From the NCBI GenBank assembly GCA_045600525.1, contig JAZRYC010000010.1, positions 1 to 64,000 on the forward strand: a stretch of 64,000 nucleotides of DNA. Direction: 5' to 3'. Positions 45,391 through 53,575 of this stretch are shown one piece after another. This DNA is from F23-D06 sp045600525 (GTDB taxonomy: Bacteria; Bacteroidota; Bacteroidia; Bacteroidales; WCHB1-69). The notes beneath the pieces were generated by a model, which ran no database searches, was not told the DNA's origin, and was given only the letters and a program-made list of their open reading frames with translations. Numbering within the stretch: the stretch's first letter is position 1; every line of letters starts with the position of its first letter. The translations under genes and the position numbers were made by a program.

Positions 45391-45428
45391 TTCTTATAGT
45401 ATTAGAATCCTATGATTTTTTTGATTTG

Positions 45429-45584
45429 TCAATAAGTTCCTGTTGGTATTTCTTCGTTGTTATGTCGTCCGATTGCAATTCTATTTTCGGAGTCTGGGTG
45501 CGCGTAAATATCATGCTTTGCGCCATGGCGAATTAAGTACCACCCTTTTTGAACTATGATTTTCTTAAGCTCTGACCATTTCAT
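45429..45584 (-). pseudogene. hicA: HicA-type toxin, C-terminally truncated by an in-frame TGA
   Basis: The 51-residue frame starts MKWSELKKIIVQKGWYLIR and contains the catalytic-His region RHGAKHDIYAHP and IAIGRHNNEEIPTGTY, all diagnostic of HicA (a dsRBD-fold mRNA interferase). The TGA at 45431-45429 is followed in the same frame by eight sense codons (QIKKIIGF) and a TAA, giving the normal ~60-residue HicA length with the expected last helix. So the toxin has probably lost its C-terminal helix by a nonsense change. The ATG at 45584 is chosen because the upstream twelve codons overlap the promoter. Confidence 0.75.
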
Positions 45585-45600
45585 GATTTGAGTATGAAAA

Positions 45601-45622
45601 TCGTGCTGCAAATATAGCACGA
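45601..45622 (-). promoter_or_regulatory. hicAB promoter with palindromic operator
   Basis: TCGTGCT (45601-45607) and AGCACGA (45616-45622) form a perfect 7-bp inverted repeat with an 8-base spacer; the minus-strand -7 element TATATTTG (45609-45616) sits inside it, so HicB bound here would occlude the promoter. Confidence 0.65.
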
Positions 45623-45669
45623 ATATGTGATATAATTAGTTCTGACGAGTTTTTTTATTTCCTTGATAA

Positions 45670-46725
45670 TCAGTTAGGTGTTTTTAATGATGCGGACTGA
45701 ACCAGTTTGATTTCCACATAAACCGGAAGATGATCGGCGAATCCGCCGATATAGCGTGGCCCTAAGAAGGTGCGGAAGGTTTTCACACCGCCGTATTTCT
45801 CATCTGGAATGAGCAGGAAGTCGGCATCGAAGATGTGCGGTATGTGGTCTATGATATGTAGGCGATTCTGGTCGAAGAGCAGGCCGCGCGAAACTACAAT
45901 CTGATCCAAACAACGCCAGAAATCCTCGTGTTTGTGTGAGCCCACATTGTTCATGCCTTCAAAATAATACATAAGATTGAAAAGGCTGTCCCGCGTGTTT
46001 TCAGGTTGGTAGGGCTTGGCGCGCAGATGCTGCGACAGGCTCTCGTCGGTGCAATAATCGTTGAAATCGCCCATATACAGGATGTTGGCCTTTGGGTTTT
46101 CGCCTAAGAGCGAGTCGGCAATCTGCCGTGCCACATCGGCGTAATAGTTTCGTTTGGGGATGGTGGCCGCATACCCGCCATAGCGCGAGGTCCAGTGGTT
46201 GACGATGAGGTGCAGCGAGTCGCCATTCGGAAACTGCGCGCACACGTACAGCAGGTCGCGGTTGCGCGTGTTCGGCTCAAAGGGGAATATGATAGGAACT
46301 TTATGTTCGCGCAGGATGCGCACCATCGTGTCACGGTAGAGTAAGGCAACATCCACGCCGCGGCGGTCGGGCGAGTCGTGATGCACGTATCTGTACCCGT
46401 ATTTCTGAAGGGGAGAATGATAGCAGATGTCCTTCAGCACCTGCTCGTTCTCTATTTCCGCCAAACCGATAATGGCCGGAGGACTCCCTTTTCCCATCGC
46501 GATGAACACCTTGGCGATGTTGCTGATTTTCTTATAGTACTTCTTATAGCTCCAGTGGTAGAGCCCCGTGGGCGTGAAGTCATCGTCATGGGTAAGAGAA
46601 TCGTTGGAAGGATGGAAGACATTTTCCACATTGTAGAAGGAAAGAAGCAAAGGGTAATCATCCGTTTGGGCATTTGTCGCAAACGACAATAGGGCTAAGC
46701 CCAAGATAAATGCAGATTTTTTCAT
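45670..46725 (-). CDS. Exported endonuclease/exonuclease/phosphatase-family protein
   Basis: A 351-residue protein with a signal peptide (SAFILGLALLSFATNA then Gln). The EEP fold is shown by SFYNVENVFHP at the first strand (catalytic Asn), IIGLAEIENEQVL (metal Glu), RRGVDVALLYR, LIVNHWTSRYGG (His), ILYMGDFNDYC (Asp/Asn) and a final GGFADHLPVYVEI (Asp-His). Family members cleave nucleic acids or phosphoesters; with a signal peptide the substrate is probably extracellular or periplasmic nucleic acid, or a phospholipid head group. Promoter at 46754. Confidence 0.9.
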   Translation of the reverse strand: MKKSAFILGLALLSFATNAQTDDYPLLLSFYNVENVFHPSNDSLTHDDDFTPTGLYHWSYKKYYKKISNIAKVFIAMGKGSPPAIIGLAEIENEQVLKDICYHSPLQKYGYRYVHHDSPDRRGVDVALLYRDTMVRILREHKVPIIFPFEPNTRNRDLLYVCAQFPNGDSLHLIVNHWTSRYGGYAATIPKRNYYADVARQIADSLLGENPKANILYMGDFNDYCTDESLSQHLRAKPYQPENTRDSLFNLMYYFEGMNNVGSHKHEDFWRCLDQIVVSRGLLFDQNRLHIIDHIPHIFDADFLLIPDEKYGGVKTFRTFLGPRYIGGFADHLPVYVEIKLVQSASLKTPN

Positions 46726-46753
46726 GGTGCGTTACGTTTTCAGGTTGAGGTTG

Positions 46754-46761
46754 CAAAGATA
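46754..46761 (-). promoter_or_regulatory. -7 element (minus) of the 45670-46725 gene
   Basis: Reverse complement TATCTTTG, 29 bases before the start at 46725. Confidence 0.6.
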
Positions 46762-46784
46762 ATAAAAACAAGAACAATTTTTAT

Positions 46785-46792
46785 TATTTTTG
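46785..46792 (+). promoter_or_regulatory. -7 element of the gldA-anmK run
   Basis: TATTTTTG followed by CAGG, 25 bases before the ATG at 46817; divergent from the element at 46754. Confidence 0.62.
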
Positions 46793-46816
46793 CAGGCTTA
46801 AAATATCAGTGCAAAC

Positions 46817-47563
46817 ATGTCTATCATTGTAAATAACGTTACCAAGATATTTGACTCCCAACGCGCATTAGACAACGTCAGTTTCGAAGCCAAAAAAGGT
46901 GAAATCGTAGGTTTCCTCGGTCCTAACGGAGCCGGCAAGACCACCATGATGAAAATCATCACCTGCCTCATTCCCCCTACAGAAGGTACAGTCACCGTAT
47001 GTGGCCTGGATATCTGGAAAGATTCCTTGGAACTTCGTCGAAAAATAGGATACCTTTCCGAAGCAAATCCACTTTATTATGACATGTACGTTCGTGAATT
47101 TCTTGAATTTATCGGGGGTGTCCACCATCTTAAAAATGTCAAGGAAAAAGTGTCCGACATCATTGAAAAGACTGGCTTAACCCCTGAGCAACACAAGAAA
47201 ATCGGAGCCCTATCCCGTGGTTATAAACAGCGTGTGGGCATTGCACAGGCGCTTATCCATGATCCGGAAGTGCTGATATTGGATGAGCCCACCACCGGTT
47301 TGGACCCCAACCAACTCATTGAAATTCGCTCCCTCATCCGTTCTTACGGGAAAGACAAGACCGTTCTACTTTCCACGCACATCATGCAGGAAGTACAGGC
47401 CATGTGCGACCACGTCATCATCATCAACAAAGGTCATCTCGTGGCAGATGCTCCTGTCAGCGAACTTCCCAATATGGCCGAAAAACTCGGATTAAAGCAT
47501 TCCGAAGAATTGAACGCACTGGGTATGGAAGAATTATTCCACGCTCTTACCCATAAAGAATAA
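46817..47563 (+). CDS. gldA: ABC transporter ATP-binding protein, GldA-like
   Basis: A 248-residue ATPase with Walker A GPNGAGKTT (residues 35-43), signature LSRGYKQRVG, Walker B VLILDEPTTGLDPNQ and the H-loop LLSTHIMQEVQAMCD. The start SIIVNNVTKIFDSQRALDNVSFEA and the GYLSEANPLYYDMYVREFLEFIG segment resemble GldA of the GldAFG exporter linked to gliding/T9SS biology in Bacteroidota. It is shorter than Flavobacterium GldA (about 300), lacking the usual C-terminal extension. The permease genes gldF and gldG do not follow; the next gene, two bases on, is a molybdopterin-oxidoreductase-like protein. Confidence 0.85.
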   Translation: MSIIVNNVTKIFDSQRALDNVSFEAKKGEIVGFLGPNGAGKTTMMKIITCLIPPTEGTVTVCGLDIWKDSLELRRKIGYLSEANPLYYDMYVREFLEFIGGVHHLKNVKEKVSDIIEKTGLTPEQHKKIGALSRGYKQRVGIAQALIHDPEVLILDEPTTGLDPNQLIEIRSLIRSYGKDKTVLLSTHIMQEVQAMCDHVIIINKGHLVADAPVSELPNMAEKLGLKHSEELNALGMEELFHALTHKE

Positions 47564-47565
47564 AT

Positions 47566-48843
47566 ATGAGCAGAATTCTCCAACCTCTTCTTCGTATCAA
47601 CCATAGTTACAGGCAAATCTCCTTTGAAGAAGCCCTCCAGTACATCTACGAGAAATGTTCTACGGCGACTGAGAATAAGACCCTGCTTATGACTTCCGGT
47701 GATTATACCAACGAGGAACTCTACCTCATGCAGCGCTTATGTCGTGCTGGTTTTCAAAGCAATGCCTTAGGCTCTTTTGACTACTACCGCCGAGGAACCG
47801 CCTTCTTCATCGACAAAAACGACATTGTCCCTTTTGTTGAATTACTTGGTTCGAGTCATTTTTTCTGCATCTTGGACCATTCCGCAGAGACCGCCTCCAT
47901 GTGCTCCATTCGTAAGTTGCTTGAAAACTGCAAAAATATTCCTCGTTACGATTTCAACACTACGGGGAACTTACACATTTCCAATTATGGGGATTTCTTT
48001 CGCGCCGTAAACCACTATCTTATCCGAAACAATCTTGCCAAAGGAATCTATGTGGATGCCCTAGGCAAAGACTACGGCACGTACAAAAACAACATTCTAT
48101 CGGAGGACTTCTCCCCTCTACTTGAAAGCAATCAACTAACGGAAAATGACATCAGCCATTTTGCCGAGATGCTTCTTCGGGAAAGCACACCCGTCTTTAT
48201 CGTTTGGGAACGCCTGCTGGATGAACGTGGAACCATTGAGTTGGAGAATCTATGCATGCTGCTCGATATCCAAGCCAAACCTTCGAGTGGTTTTCTTAAT
48301 ATAAAAGCAGATCTCAACTCCCAAGGTCTTTTCGACATGGGCATATTCCCCGATGTGTGCGTAGGCGGACTACCCTTCACCGAAGACAGCAGAAACTTGA
48401 TGAATGAACTCTATGGGAAGGAAGCCTGTACAAAACCTATACGCATTGCCGAGGGAATTGAGCAACATGTTTTCACCCATTTATTCGTCATGAATGCCAC
48501 CGGATGCCCCATTCCGGAAGAAATTGCCAAATCGGTTGAATACACCTCCTTCTCCATGCTGCAAACCGCCGATTGGGATGGCAAAGACCACGGCTTCGAC
48601 CTCCTCATGCCGGCATCGCTGCCAGAAGAAGCCTCCGGCACTTTTACCGATTCGACCCGTGCTGCGCACAACAGCAAACCGGATACACCCTGCCCCCTAC
48701 CCTACAACAATCTACAACAATTCTCAACATTGGGCGAACGATTTGGTCTTGGGAAACTTGACCAGTCCACAGACATTTTCTTGGAATACGCCTCCTTCTT
48801 CCAAGGGGGCTGCCGAAGCAAATACAGACATTTTTTCAGATAA
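47566..48843 (+). CDS. Degenerate molybdopterin-oxidoreductase (FdhA/NuoG-like MopB) protein without cofactor ligands
   Basis: A 425-residue protein that follows the formate-dehydrogenase alpha core: QPLLRINHSYRQISFEEALQ (start of the MopB fold), GDYTNEELYLMQRLCRAGF (residues 45-63, cf. the 'CTNEENYLLQKLARA' helix), PVFIVWERLLDERG, SQGLFDMGIFPDV (253-264, cf. 'QGACDMGALPDV') and LLMPASLPEEASGTFTDSTRAA. Missing: the N-terminal 4Fe-4S domain, the Cys/Sec that binds Mo (region 70-80 reads SFDYYRRGTAF), and the C-terminal dinucleotide-binding domain. It therefore is unlikely to bind Moco; a structural or regulatory role as for NuoG is inference. Co-directional with gldA (two-base gap) and the reductase-like gene (20-base gap). 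Confidence 0.7.
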   Translation: MSRILQPLLRINHSYRQISFEEALQYIYEKCSTATENKTLLMTSGDYTNEELYLMQRLCRAGFQSNALGSFDYYRRGTAFFIDKNDIVPFVELLGSSHFFCILDHSAETASMCSIRKLLENCKNIPRYDFNTTGNLHISNYGDFFRAVNHYLIRNNLAKGIYVDALGKDYGTYKNNILSEDFSPLLESNQLTENDISHFAEMLLRESTPVFIVWERLLDERGTIELENLCMLLDIQAKPSSGFLNIKADLNSQGLFDMGIFPDVCVGGLPFTEDSRNLMNELYGKEACTKPIRIAEGIEQHVFTHLFVMNATGCPIPEEIAKSVEYTSFSMLQTADWDGKDHGFDLLMPASLPEEASGTFTDSTRAAHNSKPDTPCPLPYNNLQQFSTLGERFGLGKLDQSTDIFLEYASFFQGGCRSKYRHFFR

Positions 48844-48863
48844 TCATTTTAAATTTCAATATT

Positions 48864-49670
48864 ATGAGTCCCGATTTTTTAACATCCGCATTCAACATCT
48901 ACCTTTGGGTAATGATTGCCATGGCCGTTGTTGTCTTCATTTCCCTCTATTTTGTAAATGCCGGATATGGCCAATTCACCTCCAACAAATGGGGCAAGGC
49001 CATCAACAACAAACTGGCCTGGTTCCTTATGGAATTTCCCATCTTCCTGGCTATGATTATCATCTGGCTCTGTTCTCCTCATCGTTTTGATGTGGTCCCG
49101 ATGGTTTTCCTACTTATCTTTGAATTCCACTATTTCCAACGGTCACTGATATTTCCTTGGTTAATGAAAGGCAAAAGCAAAATGTCCCTGGCAGTGATGT
49201 TCATGGGTATTTCCTTCAACATCCTCAACGCTATGATGCAGGGTTATTGGATCTTCTTTGAATCCTATAAAGCCAATTACCATGTGTTCGGTCTTGCCTA
49301 CACCGATATTGCCTGGCTATGGTCTCCACAATTCATCATCGGTCTCTGCATCTTCATCTTCGGCTTCATTGTCAATCTGCGTTCCGACTATATCATTCGC
49401 CACCTACGCAAAAACGATGAAGACACCAAACATTATCTGCCTAAAGGATTCATGTTCAACTATGTCACCAGTGCGAACTACCTGGGCGAACTTACCGAAT
49501 GGCTCGGATTCGCCATCCTCACCTGGTCCATTTCCGGATTGGTGTTCTTTATCTGGACCTTTGCCAATCTGGTGCCCCGCGCCAACGCCATTTATAAACG
49601 CTACCAAGCAGAATTTGGCGAAGAAATGAAGCAAAAGAAACTCAAAAGAGTATTCCCGTTTATCTACTAA
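48864..49670 (+). CDS. Steroid-5-alpha-reductase-family membrane protein
   Basis: A 268-residue membrane protein with about seven helices. The C-terminal part carries the family signature: FNYVTSANYLGELTEWLGFAILTW, then FANLVPRANAIYKRYQAEFGEE and RVFPFIY, matching 3-oxo-5-alpha-steroid 4-dehydrogenase (PF02544) with NADPH-binding residues near the C-terminus. In bacteria such enzymes reduce a C=C next to a carbonyl in steroids or other lipids; the actual substrate here is unknown. 20 bases after the MopB-like gene, 15 bases before murF. Confidence 0.88.
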   Translation: MSPDFLTSAFNIYLWVMIAMAVVVFISLYFVNAGYGQFTSNKWGKAINNKLAWFLMEFPIFLAMIIIWLCSPHRFDVVPMVFLLIFEFHYFQRSLIFPWLMKGKSKMSLAVMFMGISFNILNAMMQGYWIFFESYKANYHVFGLAYTDIAWLWSPQFIIGLCIFIFGFIVNLRSDYIIRHLRKNDEDTKHYLPKGFMFNYVTSANYLGELTEWLGFAILTWSISGLVFFIWTFANLVPRANAIYKRYQAEFGEEMKQKKLKRVFPFIY

Positions 49671-49685
49671 TCTAATCCGCCCAAG

Positions 49686-50936
49686 ATGGAAGAGCTCTAT
49701 GCCAAATACCTGAAACATCCGCAAATATGCACGGATACCCGAAACATCCTTCCGGGCTGCATCTTCGTTTGCCTCAAAGGTGAACGCTTCGATGGCAACC
49801 AGTTCGCGACGCAGGCCTTGGACAAAGGCGCCGCATACGTTGTGACAGAAGACAGTTCCCTATCCAATCATCCCAACTGCATCGTTGTAGACGACTGCCT
49901 GAAAACCTTACAGGATTTGGCCAGATATCACCGCGAACACCTTACCATCCCTATCATCGGTGTCACCGGTACCAATGGTAAGACAACCACCAAGGAACTG
50001 ATTGCCGAGGTTCTTTCCTCCAAATATAAGATCACTTACACACAAGGAAATCTCAACAATCACATCGGCGTTCCGCTCACCCTTCTCTCCATCAAACCGG
50101 AAGACCAACTTGCCGTTGTGGAAATGGGTGCCAACCATCCAGGGGAAATTGAATTTCTCTGCAACATCGCCCAACCGACCTACGGTGTAATTACCAATAT
50201 TGGGAAAGCACATATCGAAGGTTTCGGTTCTGTGGAAGAAATCATCCATACGAAAAAGGCTCTCTACCGCGCTGTCATAAAAAACAAAGGAACGTTGTTT
50301 GTAAACGTAAACGACAACATTTTACGCGACAGCCTAACCTATGACAACGTGGTGTTTTACGCCGAAGGCGGCGAAGACAACATCGTCAGTATGTCCCCCT
50401 ATCTGCAAATCAACGTGGCAGGCCACATCATTGATACACACCTGACGGGCAGCTATAACATCTATAACTTTCTGGCAGCTGCAGCTATTGGGAAACATTT
50501 CGACGTAAGCGATGAACACATCGCCCAAGCATTGTCCTGCTATATGCCCACTAACCATCGATCACAAATCAACACAATCGGCAGCAACACCATCATTTCG
50601 GACTACTACAACGCCAATCCGACCAGCATGGAGGCCGCCATCCGCAACCTGTCTAAGCTCACTCATCCACACAAACGCGCAATCTTAGGAGACATGCGCG
50701 AACTGGGCGCCATCAGCCGTGAAGAGCACAAACACATTATCGCATTATGCGACGAATTTGATTTGGATGTTATCTTCGTAGGACCGGAATTTAGTGCTCT
50801 ACAACCATCCCACTGCTTCAACAATGTAGAAGAGCTCAACCTTTTCCTCCAAAAGAACCCCATAACTGATTCCATGATTTTAGTAAAAGGATCCAACGGC
50901 ATCCATTTGGACAGACTGACTTCAATTTTGCAATAA
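49686..50936 (+). CDS. murF: UDP-N-acetylmuramoyl-tripeptide--D-alanyl-D-alanine ligase MurF
   Basis: Adds D-Ala-D-Ala to the UDP-MurNAc-tripeptide in the cytoplasm, the last soluble precursor step of peptidoglycan. The 416 residues show the N-terminal TDTRNILPGCIFVCLKGERFDGNQF, Mur-ligase P-loop GVTGTNGKTTTKE (residues 92-104), EMGANHPGEIEFLCNIAQP, TNIGKAHIEGFGS and NHRSQ with DYYNANPTSMEAAI, all typical of MurF. Its TAA overlaps the anmK ATG by one base. Confidence 0.96.
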   Translation: MEELYAKYLKHPQICTDTRNILPGCIFVCLKGERFDGNQFATQALDKGAAYVVTEDSSLSNHPNCIVVDDCLKTLQDLARYHREHLTIPIIGVTGTNGKTTTKELIAEVLSSKYKITYTQGNLNNHIGVPLTLLSIKPEDQLAVVEMGANHPGEIEFLCNIAQPTYGVITNIGKAHIEGFGSVEEIIHTKKALYRAVIKNKGTLFVNVNDNILRDSLTYDNVVFYAEGGEDNIVSMSPYLQINVAGHIIDTHLTGSYNIYNFLAAAAIGKHFDVSDEHIAQALSCYMPTNHRSQINTIGSNTIISDYYNANPTSMEAAIRNLSKLTHPHKRAILGDMRELGAISREEHKHIIALCDEFDLDVIFVGPEFSALQPSHCFNNVEELNLFLQKNPITDSMILVKGSNGIHLDRLTSILQ

Positions 50937-51994
50937 TGAAATATTCCACAGGCATCGGCGTGATGTCCGGCACCTCACTCGACGGTATAGACTTGGCTTG
51001 GTGCAAATTTTCAGAAGAAGCGAAAAACTGGCACTATGAAATCCTCAAAGCCGACACCTACCCATATACACAATGCATGCGTGAGCAGTTGGCACATGCC
51101 ACAGAGCTTTCGGCAGCAGACTACTGCAGGCTGAATGTCGCCTTGGGCAAAGTCATCGCCGAACATATTCGTAAATTTATCGGAAACCGCGCCAAGCCCG
51201 ACTTCATTGCCTCACACGGACATACTGTCTTTCATCAGCCTAACGACGGACTGACCACGCAAATCGGTAGCGGCGCCGTCATCGCAGCCGAGACGGGCAT
51301 TACCACTGTTTGCGATTTCCGAACATTAGACGTGGCCCTTCACGGACAAGGCGCACCTCTTGTTCCTATCGGCGACCAACTCCTATTTGGACAATACGAC
51401 GCCTGCCTGAACCTGGGAGGCTTTTCCAATATCTCCTTCCAATGGCGCGGACAACGCATCGCATTTGACATTTCTCCCTGCAACATGGCATTAAACCATC
51501 TCGCGGAAAAAATGGACCTGAACTTCGACAAGGATGGCCAAACCGCCCGATCCGGCGACATCATTCCCGAGCTCCTACAACAATTGAACCTACTGCCCTA
51601 TTATCAAACGTCTCCACCTAAATCACTCGGGAAAGAATGGTTTGATCAGTGTTTCCTTCCCATACTAAAACCCTATATTTTCTCAAACAAAATTGCCGAT
51701 TGCCTGAGAACAACAACCGAACATATCGCCATTCAACTGGCCTCCGCCCTACCCCAAAACGCCCAAAACCTCCTCATCACTGGCGGCGGCGCAAAGAACA
51801 AATTTCTCATTGAATCACTTCAAAAAAAATGGCCAGGGAATGTCATCGTGCCCGACGAACATACGATAGACTACAAAGAAGCCCTGATTTTCTGCTTCCT
51901 CGGAATGCTTCGATTAGAACGTAAAATCAACTGTCTGAGCAGTGTCACAGGAGCTTCCGAGGACTGTTGCGGAGGGGCTGTTTATTTTGTTTAA
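50936..51994 (+). CDS. anmK: Anhydro-N-acetylmuramic acid kinase
   Basis: Hydrolyses and phosphorylates 1,6-anhydro-MurNAc to MurNAc-6-P during cell-wall recycling. The 352-residue actin-fold kinase starts GIGVMSGTSLDGIDLAWC (the family signature), with ASHGHTVFHQP, GNLGG-like NLGGFSNIS, FDISPCNMALN and LLITGGGAKNKFLIESL. Coupled to murF by a one-base overlap, so synthesis and recycling genes share a transcript. Confidence 0.95.
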   Translation: MKYSTGIGVMSGTSLDGIDLAWCKFSEEAKNWHYEILKADTYPYTQCMREQLAHATELSAADYCRLNVALGKVIAEHIRKFIGNRAKPDFIASHGHTVFHQPNDGLTTQIGSGAVIAAETGITTVCDFRTLDVALHGQGAPLVPIGDQLLFGQYDACLNLGGFSNISFQWRGQRIAFDISPCNMALNHLAEKMDLNFDKDGQTARSGDIIPELLQQLNLLPYYQTSPPKSLGKEWFDQCFLPILKPYIFSNKIADCLRTTTEHIAIQLASALPQNAQNLLITGGGAKNKFLIESLQKKWPGNVIVPDEHTIDYKEALIFCFLGMLRLERKINCLSSVTGASEDCCGGAVYFV

Positions 51995-52035
51995 TTTTTT
52001 TAACAAAAAACAAGACGAACAAACGATAAAAATAT

Positions 52036-52043
52036 TACTTTTG
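52036..52043 (+). promoter_or_regulatory. -7 element of tonB
   Basis: TACTTTTG followed by CAG, 49 bases before the ATG at 52092. Confidence 0.62.
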
Positions 52044-52091
52044 CAGTCACTATTTTATAATACGAGTATTTAACCTAAAAAGTCATACAAT

Positions 52092-52778
52092 ATGATTACA
52101 AAGAAAACCGACAAAGGAAACCTTGAGAATAAGAGGACGCTCTTTATTCTCGTTGGTTTGGTGGTCGTCCTTGCCTTCGTATATGCTGGTTTTGAGTTAT
52201 TTGCCAGTGAAGACAAAGCACCTGCATTCACGGTTGCTGATGACGACTTCATTGAAGTGAAGGATGAAGATGTCATTGCTACAGACCAAACTCCTCCCCC
52301 CCCTCCAGAACCAGTACAACAACAACAAGCAGTCGTGCTGAACATCGTGGAAGACAACATCAAAGTAAACACAGACCTTGACTTCGGCGTTGAATTTGAC
52401 GAAGAAGAAGTAGTAGCTGAAATTGATGAAGTGGTAGAAGTCGTAGAAGAAGCCGAAGACGCAGCTCCTCCTGTTTACTTTACGGAAGAAATGCCCGAAT
52501 TCCCTGGTGGTATGGATGCCCTTAACACATTCCTCTCCAAAGAAATTCAATATCCGGAAGTGGCTCGTAACAACGGCATCACCGGCACGGTTCTGATTGA
52601 ATTCGTGGTTGAACGCGACGGCCGTGTTAGTAACGCAAAAGTTAAAGTCCCTCTTTTCCCTGATTGTGACAAAGAGGCTGTTCGCGGTATCATGGCCATG
52701 CCTAAATGGAAACCTGGTAAGAATATGGGCAAACCTGTACGTTGCTTCTATCAGGTTCCGGTTACCTTTAGAATGTAA
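52092..52778 (+). CDS. tonB: Energy transducer TonB
   Basis: Transmits proton-motive force from ExbB/ExbD to outer-membrane receptors. The 228-residue protein has one inner-membrane helix (residues ~17-36, LFILVGLVVVLAFVYAGF), a Pro/Gln/acidic periplasmic linker (PPPPPEPVQQQQ and an unusually Glu/Val-rich stretch ~95-125) and the C-terminal TonB domain (~145-228): FPGGMDALNTFLSKEIQYPEVARNNGITGTV, VVERDGRVSNAKV, KWKPGKNMGKPV, QVPVTFRM, the Bacteroidota form. exbB/exbD are not adjacent; single-gene transcript with terminator at 52798. Confidence 0.95.
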   Translation: MITKKTDKGNLENKRTLFILVGLVVVLAFVYAGFELFASEDKAPAFTVADDDFIEVKDEDVIATDQTPPPPPEPVQQQQAVVLNIVEDNIKVNTDLDFGVEFDEEEVVAEIDEVVEVVEEAEDAAPPVYFTEEMPEFPGGMDALNTFLSKEIQYPEVARNNGITGTVLIEFVVERDGRVSNAKVKVPLFPDCDKEAVRGIMAMPKWKPGKNMGKPVRCFYQVPVTFRM

Positions 52779-52797
52779 TATTTACTTCCCCAAATAT

Positions 52798-52829
52798 AAG
52801 GCCGCAGTACCCACATACTGCGGCCTTTT
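52798..52829 (+). terminator. Intrinsic terminator of tonB
   Basis: AAGGCCGCAGTA pairs with TACTGCGGCCTT around a 6-base loop, then a short T tract. Confidence 0.88.
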
Positions 52830-52887
52830 CTATATAATAGATATAGGAAGTCCTATTATTCACACATTCATACTACCATTATTGCTT

Positions 52888-52895
52888 TATCTTTG
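52888..52895 (+). promoter_or_regulatory. -7 element of the CAT-like gene
   Basis: TATCTTTG, 39 bases before the ATG at 52934. Confidence 0.6.
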
Positions 52896-52933
52896 TATAT
52901 GGAATGTATTGGAAAATAAAACTCTAACCAATA

Positions 52934-53557
52934 ATGGCACAAACCATTGACCCTCAAACCACTTCCCGCGCCAAAGCCTTTGAACTTTGGATGAAATCAC
53001 CCATGCCGATGGTCACGCTGACCAAGACCTTCAACATCAGTCATTTGGTGCGAATAAGTAAGAAAAGAAATCTTAAACTCAATATGCTGATGTGCTACTG
53101 CATCGGTCAGGCGGCCAGTACCATCAGGGAATTTTACCTGCTGCCCCAAAAAGACAAAATGCTGCAATACGACACATTGGCCGTCAACGTCATCGTACCC
53201 AACCAACAGGGAGGCATCAACTTCTGCGACATCCACGTCACCAGCGACCTGCAGCAGTTTAACCACGACTATCTGGAGTTAACGAAATCAGTGGCCGAGA
53301 ACTGCGAAAGTTCCTTCCGTGAAGACGACATGGTCATCGGCACCTCCACGATGCCGGCCACCGAACTCAATTGCATTGTCAACCAATACACGGAATTATT
53401 CAGCAATCCTATGGTGATGTGGGGGAAGTATCGCAAGCATTTGTGGAAAACGGAAGTGCCCGTCTCCTTCCAATTCCACCATGTGCAGATGGACGGCATG
53501 GACGCGGCAAGATTCTTGGAAAAGCTGCAGGAAACGATAAAGTCACTTGCAATATAA
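52934..53557 (+). CDS. Chloramphenicol-acetyltransferase-like protein
   Basis: A 207-residue acetyl-CoA-dependent O-acetyltransferase-fold protein. The catalytic motif HHxxxDG is intact (His182-His183 ... Asp187-Gly188 in FQFHHVQMDGMDAARFLEKL), and the N-terminal pattern SRAKAFELW ... PMVTLTKTFNISHLV with MLMCYCIGQAAS fits CatA-type trimers. Similarity to true resistance CATs is only at motif level; Bacteroidales chromosomes carry CAT-like genes of unknown substrate, so a resistance phenotype is not claimed. A GNAT gene follows after 18 bases. Confidence 0.85.
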   Translation: MAQTIDPQTTSRAKAFELWMKSPMPMVTLTKTFNISHLVRISKKRNLKLNMLMCYCIGQAASTIREFYLLPQKDKMLQYDTLAVNVIVPNQQGGINFCDIHVTSDLQQFNHDYLELTKSVAENCESSFREDDMVIGTSTMPATELNCIVNQYTELFSNPMVMWGKYRKHLWKTEVPVSFQFHHVQMDGMDAARFLEKLQETIKSLAI

Positions 53558-53575
53558 CTCAAAACACTATCGGAT

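Noticed and set aside
52934..53557. Chloramphenicol resistance gene
   Set aside because: The HHxxxDG motif shows the CAT fold, but overall similarity to resistance enzymes was not demonstrated and there is no mobile context.
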